This document shows, piece after piece, positions 58,866 to 64,000 of a DNA stretch of 64,000 bases. The stretch's first letter is position 1; every line of letters begins with the position of its first letter. Below the pieces are notes generated by a model that did not search any database, was not told the DNA's origin, and saw only the letters and a program-made list of their open reading frames with translations. A program made the translations under genes and the position numbers. The stretch comes from Aurantiochytrium sp. KH105 (taxonomy: Eukaryota; Sar; Bigyra; Thraustochytrida; Thraustochytriidae): positions 124,001 to 188,000 of the forward strand of contig BGKB01000146.1 of assembly GCA_003116975.1 (NCBI GenBank), read 5' to 3'.

Positions 58866-60008
58866 TTATACAACTTGGGGGGTGTTTCGAGACGGCGTGG
58901 GCTCGTCGACAACTGCTGTGGCGACAGGCGGATCATTGCTCTCCTCGTTCGCCGGACTCGCTTCGATGGGGGCCAGAATCATCTCGCGCTGAACTAACAG
59001 CTTGTAGTAGCGGAACGCGATGCTCACCATGGCGATCCAAATCATAGGGTGCACAATGAGCATGGCACCGACGATGGAACGGATGGCCTCTTCGTCATCC
59101 TTGGGACGCATGTGCTCGTAGCGGTGGGGTGGGGGTACACGGACAATTTCGTGACGAAAGAGTGCGGCAATCCACATGAAAAGGTTGATAAAGTGGACCA
59201 CAGCCAGAGAGCACAATTCGCGTGCGAACTTTCGTGCGATCCGAGGGCTATCTCGAACCGCTGCCTGTAAGCCGGAAAAGGAGACGATGATGCCCAGCAC
59301 GTTTTCGAGAGTGTCCACGAGGGCCAGCGGAATGTCAGATTTGACCTGGCGAAACTGGCCTTGCTGATCCTGATAGTTAGCCTCATCGTCGTCATCGGGG
59401 CGCAGGTAAATGGAGATGGAGGTCATAAAGGTCAAAAAGTAATAAAAGAGCATGAGCATCGACATGACGCGAACACGGTAGCGCCAGATGCTCATTTCGT
59501 ACTCTTCTTCAAAACTAAAGGCGGTGTGGTCGAAACTTGTCCTGGGCAGCTCGCCGCGCGCGATGAGCATCTCCTGAATGTGCACGGGAATGCGCATTTC
59601 GTCAAGCCCGGCGGCGCCACGCTGGCCGCCGGCGCCGCCTTCGCTATCGTCTCCTTCAGCCGCACAGGCTGCAGCAGGCTTGGGGACAAGGTGCACAAAG
59701 GTCTCATCTTTCACATTGCTCTCCTTGAGTGTCTTTTCGTCCATCAGAAGTCGCCCGAGGCAAATGAGCCGCTGCCGCGCGGGCGGGAGCCCGGTCATGC
59801 CCTCGAGCATGCGTTTGAGGCCGGCCACGGTTTCGGAAGCTGAAACACGGACATTGTGCGTCTTCTCGTCGGTGCTCTTGACCTTGACGGTGATGGCGTC
59901 TTCCGGCTCAGGGCCGGCAGCCACCTCCACGGTCGGCTGCTGGCCCTCGTGCAGCTCCTGCTCTTCGTGGTCTTCGTCCACAGCGCCCACCTTGGCGTAC
60001 GTCGACAT
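58866..60008 (-). CDS. Ubiquitin-like domain multi-pass membrane protein
   Basis: 380 residues from ATG at 60008 (MSTYAKVG); the frame extends 15 codons more, but only to a GTG. A ubiquitin-like fold spans about 38-109, with ITVKVKSTDEKTHNVRV strands and RQRLICLGRLLMDEKTL matching the ubiquitin Ile44-patch region. There is no C-terminal Gly-Gly, so it is a built-in domain and not a conjugated modifier. Four hydrophobic segments follow, near 183-205, 229-254, 272-291 and 318-341. The design resembles UBL proteins of ER quality control (Herp, TMUB1/2), which bind the proteasome or p97, but the membrane part is not one I can identify. Confidence 0.8.
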   Translation of the reverse strand: MSTYAKVGAVDEDHEEQELHEGQQPTVEVAAGPEPEDAITVKVKSTDEKTHNVRVSASETVAGLKRMLEGMTGLPPARQRLICLGRLLMDEKTLKESNVKDETFVHLVPKPAAACAAEGDDSEGGAGGQRGAAGLDEMRIPVHIQEMLIARGELPRTSFDHTAFSFEEEYEMSIWRYRVRVMSMLMLFYYFLTFMTSISIYLRPDDDDEANYQDQQGQFRQVKSDIPLALVDTLENVLGIIVSFSGLQAAVRDSPRIARKFARELCSLAVVHFINLFMWIAALFRHEIVRVPPPHRYEHMRPKDDEEAIRSIVGAMLIVHPMIWIAMVSIAFRYYKLLVQREMILAPIEASPANEESNDPPVATAVVDEPTPSRNTPQVV

Positions 60009-60982
60009 CTCCTTGTTCTCCTCCTTCTCCTTGACCGCGCACACGCTTTGCACCTAGCTCCTGCGAGCGCAAGAGCGCGTTCTCCGCGCCGCTCACGGCC
60101 GGTCGGCACGACGCAGGCTCCGGGGCGCTGGTGCTCCCTCTCCCCGCTGCTCGCGCGGCTTCTCTCTCGAGCGCTCGGGCTTCGCTCGCGCGGGCTGATG
60201 GCGTGCGCGAGGTCCGCGTCGGAGCGAGTCTGTCTGATCCGATCTAATCTAATCCCGCCTTTCGCTCTCGCTCTCGCTCTCGCGCGTGCGTGCGTGCGTG
60301 CGCGTGCGTGCGCGGGGCGTGCGTGCGAGCGCGCGAAGGCGATGCGGGACTGCCGGCCGCCGAGCTGCTGCTGCTGCTGCTGCTGCGCGCCGACGCGAGT
60401 TCCGCCACGCGGCGCTCGGCTTCTGCTTTCGCGCTCTGCTTTGTGCGCCGGAGCGCGTTGTTCCCTTTGACCGCCTTAAGCTGCACGTCGCGATACAGGG
60501 CGACAAAGCCTGCAGGTAAGGTGGGTGGGAGCGCGCGTACCCCGGTGTGCACCGCCGCGCACCCCTCCTGCTTTTTCGTCTCCGGCACACTCAGTCCCGG
60601 CGGCGCAGGAGACGCTCGGCAGAGCGAGGACTCCGGACGTGAATGCAGAGCCAGAGGAGGAAAGGGGAGAAGGGAGGGGGGGAGAGGGCGACGAGCTCGG
60701 GTTCGTGAAGAGGTAAGCCGGCCCGCGTGCCGCGAATCGGTGTGGACGAGGACCTGGCCCACACATTACCTACCTTAACGGCTCGGCCGTGTAAAAGGGC
60801 TGGGACAAGACGCAGGTCTCGGGCGCGTCCCGCCCGCCCACGTCCCGGGGGCTGGCTTAACGGGGACGAGCTGAAACAGCAGTCTTCGGCAAGACGAGGT
60901 AAGGCACGATAGAGTCTTCAAGCTCCACGTTGAAGCAAATTTCTAGACTCTCAGTTGCTGTCTCGTCACTTCGCCGGTGGGC
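60009..60982. promoter_or_regulatory. Divergent upstream region
   Basis: 974 bp between the divergent starts of the ubiquitin-like and secreted Cys-rich genes. It contains GCGTGC and GCTCTC repeats near 60255-60320 and a short GCT triplet run near 60365-60385. No gene. Confidence 0.45.
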
Positions 60983-62776
60983 ATGAGGTCGGCTTTCGCC
61001 TTGGCGCTAGCAGGCTATTGCGCTGTCGGCGTCAACACGCTATCGATCTCAACATGCTGCATGGAAGGCAGCGTTTGCACTTTGGGCACGATCGGGTGCC
61101 ACGTCACAGCAAACGTCCAAAGTGGCCGCGCAAGCGATCGATGCACGCTCAATGCAGACGCCGATGAAGCTTGCGACGAGGTCGTGACCTTGACCATGGC
61201 TCTTAGCGGTGAGGACGTCGAAGAAGACGATGAAATTGCCTTGGTACCAATTGGAAGCTGTACGGACGCTTATCTTGCCGGGATTGACGACTTGTACTTT
61301 TCTACGCTCACCAGCAGTGGCAGTAATTCGAGTGGCACGTGGACTTCTTTGGTCCGAGCCCCATGGACCCAAGGCGACCACATCGTTTGTGTGCGGCATA
61401 AACTCATCGCAAGCTCCGAGCCTACGACAGTGCAGGTGGACTGTCCAGCAAATTGGTACGCTCGAGGCAGTGGGGAACCCGAGAGAGCCGCAGATGCTAC
61501 CCGCGAGGGTGGCACGAGATTTGTCGTGAGCACTTTTGCCCCAAACTCAACATCAAACGAGTCTTCGCTGACCTTTCGTGAAGCGAGGGATGCGTGCGCG
61601 GCTTTAGGGAGTGGCGCTCGGCTCTGCACGCTTTCCGAGCTTGAACATGGGGAAGGGTCCCGTCTGAGCTCTTCGTCACGCGTATGGACGAGCACGGAAT
61701 GCACGCTTTCAAATGATCAAGGAGGCATCACAGGAATAGGATTCTGGACAATGGCTTCGAATAGCCCGTGTGCATATGCGGACTGCGCACCTTCTTACCC
61801 TGGTCAGCGATGCTGGCACGATGCAAGAAGATCGTTGCCATGCACGTCCTACGATCCAAGCGATCCAAGTACCCGCGCCTCGTGCCCTAGCGACACGGAT
61901 TGGCGGCTAGCTGGAACGAATGTAAGCATTCCCGCTTGGAAAGAAGCAGGGAACTGTGATGCGAGCGGTTCAGCGTCGTGTGGAAATATGGCAGGCTATA
62001 CAATTTCTGACGGCGCAATATTTATGGGTGGCGAGGCGTGTAGCACACTAAACGTCTCGGATGTGAGCTCAAGCGGAGAAAACGGGGCGTATGAAAACCA
62101 TGGTGCCGCGCCAAAAGTATGCGTTGCTTTGGACGAGTCAATTCTTGATACAGAAGCGGTCTGCTGTCGCGGAGAAATGCCAACGTGCTCGCTTTGTCCG
62201 TTCGGCTACACGAGTGAAGTGGGCAGCAAAGGCATTGAGTCGTGCAGTCAGTGCGAGGAGACATGTGAACATGCTTGCGAGACCTCTTGCGGGGTTTTGA
62301 CAACATGCTCGACATCTGAAGCCACGGTTCGCGAAAACGAGGACAACTCGGGAAACCAAGACACCCTTTGCAAGTGTGAGACAGCGTGCAGTGCGCAAGG
62401 CCTTTGTGATGTGAACCAAGAGCGCTGCGGGCTCGCAAATAACAGTCAGACGCTTCTTCTCCGAGGCGGATCAACAATTGGCGAGTTTGGCCTCGAGCCG
62501 GCCCCAGTCGTTCCATCAGCCTTTTGCGACGATGTGGTCAATGGCACCGATGCGCTTTCGGAAACGTGTTGTTCCTGGGAGGACGCGTACTATTACTCGG
62601 CGAGCAGAGATGCGATGCTTATCCCTGTGGATCCTTTTGCGACAACGTCAAGTTCGACAAACGTTACAGAAAACAGTATCGAAGTGATTGAAGGCAGATC
62701 ATATCGAGTTGTGCGGCAGGATGAAGGGCCAGACCTTTTGGGAGAGGAGATGTCTCCAGAGGAGTGCAGCGAATGA
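60983..62776 (+). CDS. Secreted cysteine-rich protein, unknown
   Basis: 597 residues from ATG at 60983 (MRSAFALALAGYCAVGV), a clear signal peptide; the codon at 60977 in the same frame is GTG. No membrane helix follows, so it is predicted secreted. The first half has paired Cys and many N-x-[ST] sites. A block near residues 195-245 (FREARDACAALGSGARLCTLSEL, then VWTSTEC) resembles Link/C-type-lectin-like or 'GARLCT' modules widespread in heterokont secreted proteins. A dense Cys cluster near 395-485 (CSLCPFGYTSE, CSQCEETCEHACETSC) looks like EGF/TNFR-type repeats. Function unknown; cell surface or extracellular matrix is likely. Confidence 0.75.
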   Translation: MRSAFALALAGYCAVGVNTLSISTCCMEGSVCTLGTIGCHVTANVQSGRASDRCTLNADADEACDEVVTLTMALSGEDVEEDDEIALVPIGSCTDAYLAGIDDLYFSTLTSSGSNSSGTWTSLVRAPWTQGDHIVCVRHKLIASSEPTTVQVDCPANWYARGSGEPERAADATREGGTRFVVSTFAPNSTSNESSLTFREARDACAALGSGARLCTLSELEHGEGSRLSSSSRVWTSTECTLSNDQGGITGIGFWTMASNSPCAYADCAPSYPGQRCWHDARRSLPCTSYDPSDPSTRASCPSDTDWRLAGTNVSIPAWKEAGNCDASGSASCGNMAGYTISDGAIFMGGEACSTLNVSDVSSSGENGAYENHGAAPKVCVALDESILDTEAVCCRGEMPTCSLCPFGYTSEVGSKGIESCSQCEETCEHACETSCGVLTTCSTSEATVRENEDNSGNQDTLCKCETACSAQGLCDVNQERCGLANNSQTLLLRGGSTIGEFGLEPAPVVPSAFCDDVVNGTDALSETCCSWEDAYYYSASRDAMLIPVDPFATTSSSTNVTENSIEVIEGRSYRVVRQDEGPDLLGEEMSPEECSE

Positions 62777-63246
62777 TGTGGTAGTGGATGGAAGCGCGCA
62801 CGCACATTTGTGATGACGCAAGAGACTGAATGCCATGGGAAAAGTAGCAACATGGTACTAAGAATGAAAATTTGACTTGTTTGTATGCATGCCTTCGCTT
62901 CAAGTACAAAGAGTTAGCGATGCAAGGCCCTGGTGCCTGCCGCAAGATCCTCTGCGCGGTCATGTGGGGACACTCAGGACCGGAAAGGGTAGGGTACGAG
63001 CGAGTGTAAAAGTTATCTGTGTGCAAGGGAGCAGAGTGTGTGTAAGGGGGGGGTAGGGGAGTTAGGAACGGGCACGCGTACTAGCGCTCCATGTGCCTCG
63101 GCCTGATGATCGATTGTTCAAAGGGTCGTCCATTTCCCATGAAGAAGAAGAAGAAGAAGAAGTAGGAGAAAAAAAGGAAGGAGGGGGAAGGGAGGACAAG
63201 AAAAAAACGAGGTGAAATCGCGACGCGTCGAGGACGCTCACTCGTT
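62777..63246. other. 3' intergenic between convergent genes
   Basis: 470 bp between stops, with a (GAA) run at 63140-63163 and purine-rich DNA near 63165-63210. No gene seen. Confidence 0.5.
63140..63163. repeat. (GAA) triplet repeat
   Basis: About seven to eight GAA units in the 3' flank of the MYB gene. Confidence 0.9.
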
Positions 63247-64000
63247 TCAGTCGGCGGCCGCATCCCAGCTAAGCGCCTTTTTGCTATTGTTGTTGGAGCC
63301 GGAGCCAGAGCGACGGGGCTTTCCAAGGACCTGTGCGGCGCGTTCCTGCTGCGAGGCTAGCCACAAAGCCTGGTCGCGCGTCTTTGGGGTGTCGCTGCCA
63401 GTGGCGAGGCGGTGCTGTATCCTAGGTCGTAAGAGAATGGTGGCAGCGGCAACTGTGCGTGGCGTATGGCCGCCGGCCGCATCTTCAGGCTTGGCTCGCG
63501 AGGATGCGCCTCGGCCACTGGGTTTGGAAAAGCTGGGGACGCGAATCGAGTTTGGCTTGCGCGTCGGCGGCGCCGGCGTGGCAATGGAAGAGGCTGCGGG
63601 CGCAGGGGGCGCAAGTGCTGCACCGGGCGAGGCTGTCGCGGAGGATGAGGCCGCGGCGCCGGCACGGGGTGCATTCGCGGGACTGGCGCGGCGTTTGTTC
63701 TTGGGGGAGTCTTCGCCGGCATCATCTGTATCCGATGGATCGGCGTTGCGACGCTTGCGCGCGGGGGGTCTGATGACGTCTCCTTTTTTGCTCGTGGACA
63801 TGACAGGCCCTCCTGTGGACTTGGCGACCTTTTGAAAGTACTTTTGGGCGTGCGTGCGGATCTGGACCACGGTTCGCGTCTGAATCATGTCGGAGATTTT
63901 TTTCCATTCCTTGCCGTGCAGTTTGAGTCCTTCGAGGAAAATTGAGTGCTCCTCGTGGGTCCAGCGGCCAGCGTTGATGAACGATCCGGAGCCGCTGCCG
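63247..64000 (-). CDS. SHAQKYF-type single-repeat MYB protein, 5' end cut by window edge
   Basis: The frame stays open to the right edge, so the N-terminus is missing; about 250 residues are visible. A single MYB repeat begins RWTHEEHSIFLEGLKLHGKEW, continues WKKISDMIQTRTVVQIRTHAQKYF and so ends with the THAQKYF variant of the SHAQKYF signature found in plant CCA1/REVEILLE-type and protist MYB factors. A Gly/Ser-rich stretch precedes it. After the repeat come a basic segment (RPPARKRRNAD), Ala/Pro/Ser-rich disorder and KNKRR-type signals consistent with nuclear import. It is probably a sequence-specific DNA-binding transcription factor. Confidence 0.88.
   Translation of the reverse strand, partial: GSGSGSFINAGRWTHEEHSIFLEGLKLHGKEWKKISDMIQTRTVVQIRTHAQKYFQKVAKSTGGPVMSTSKKGDVIRPPARKRRNADPSDTDDAGEDSPKNKRRASPANAPRAGAAASSSATASPGAALAPPAPAASSIATPAPPTRKPNSIRVPSFSKPSGRGASSRAKPEDAAGGHTPRTVAAATILLRPRIQHRLATGSDTPKTRDQALWLASQQERAAQVLGKPRRSGSGSNNNSKKALSWDAAAD

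Noticed and set aside
58866-60053. Upstream starts at 60053 (ubiquitin-like gene), 47309 (CBS gene), 45595 (RFC5) and 11686 (unknown gene)
   Set aside because: These codons are GTG or TTG; a nearby ATG gives a family-consistent N-terminus in each case.

Overview
This window is nuclear DNA from a GC-rich, intron-poor eukaryote. The open frames are long and uninterrupted, and the products are typically eukaryotic: a clamp-loader subunit, a dynactin Arp, FHIP, PDCD4, a polycystin channel, an axonemal CFAP53 and an RGS-AGC kinase. Simple-sequence repeats are abundant. The flagellar gene together with two large Agd3-like polysaccharide deacetylases fits a flagellate heterokont protist, most plausibly a thraustochytrid/labyrinthulomycete. 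That placement is inference from gene content, not proven. I see no rRNA, CRISPR array or clear tRNA. One 447-bp assembly gap lies at 5923-6369.

Layout. 1-9.3 kb: GCTT microsatellite, an unknown basic/acidic protein, an Mpv17/PMP22 membrane protein, a small unknown protein, an ORF remnant next to the gap, and a PMP34-type carrier. 9.5-18.7 kb, minus strand: an unknown protein with a duplicated Trp motif, a GRK-like RGS-AGC kinase and an FHIP-family dynein adaptor. 18.7-25.3 kb: a divergent promoter with a perfect (TTTC) tract, a 1328-residue poly-Gln/poly-Ser protein and an unknown acidic protein. 25.3-28 kb: GC-rich non-coding DNA. 28-33.3 kb: PDCD4-like translation inhibitor, CFAP53 with a 171-bp tandem duplication at its 3' end, and a small type I membrane protein with a 10-Cys TIL-like ectodomain.

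33.6-44 kb: two Agd3-like deacetylase paralogues in divergent orientation, one predicted secreted and one type II membrane anchored, around a 4.7-kb gene-free spacer. 44.4-49.9 kb: an RFC5-type clamp loader, a four-CBS AMPK-gamma-like protein and a four-helix membrane protein. 50.2-64 kb: an EF-hand protein with a myristoylation signal, a possible small spliced gene, an acidic unknown, a polycystin-2-like channel head-to-head with Arp10, a ubiquitin-like multi-pass membrane protein, a secreted Cys-rich protein and a SHAQKYF-type MYB protein cut by the window edge.

Themes. Several genes serve microtubule motility and cilia (FHIP, Arp10, CFAP53, polycystin). Others serve the cell surface (two deacetylases, TIL protein, Cys-rich secreted protein). 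These are not an operon; neighbours are on mixed strands. Starts were placed on ATG codons, because several longer open frames begin only at GTG or TTG.
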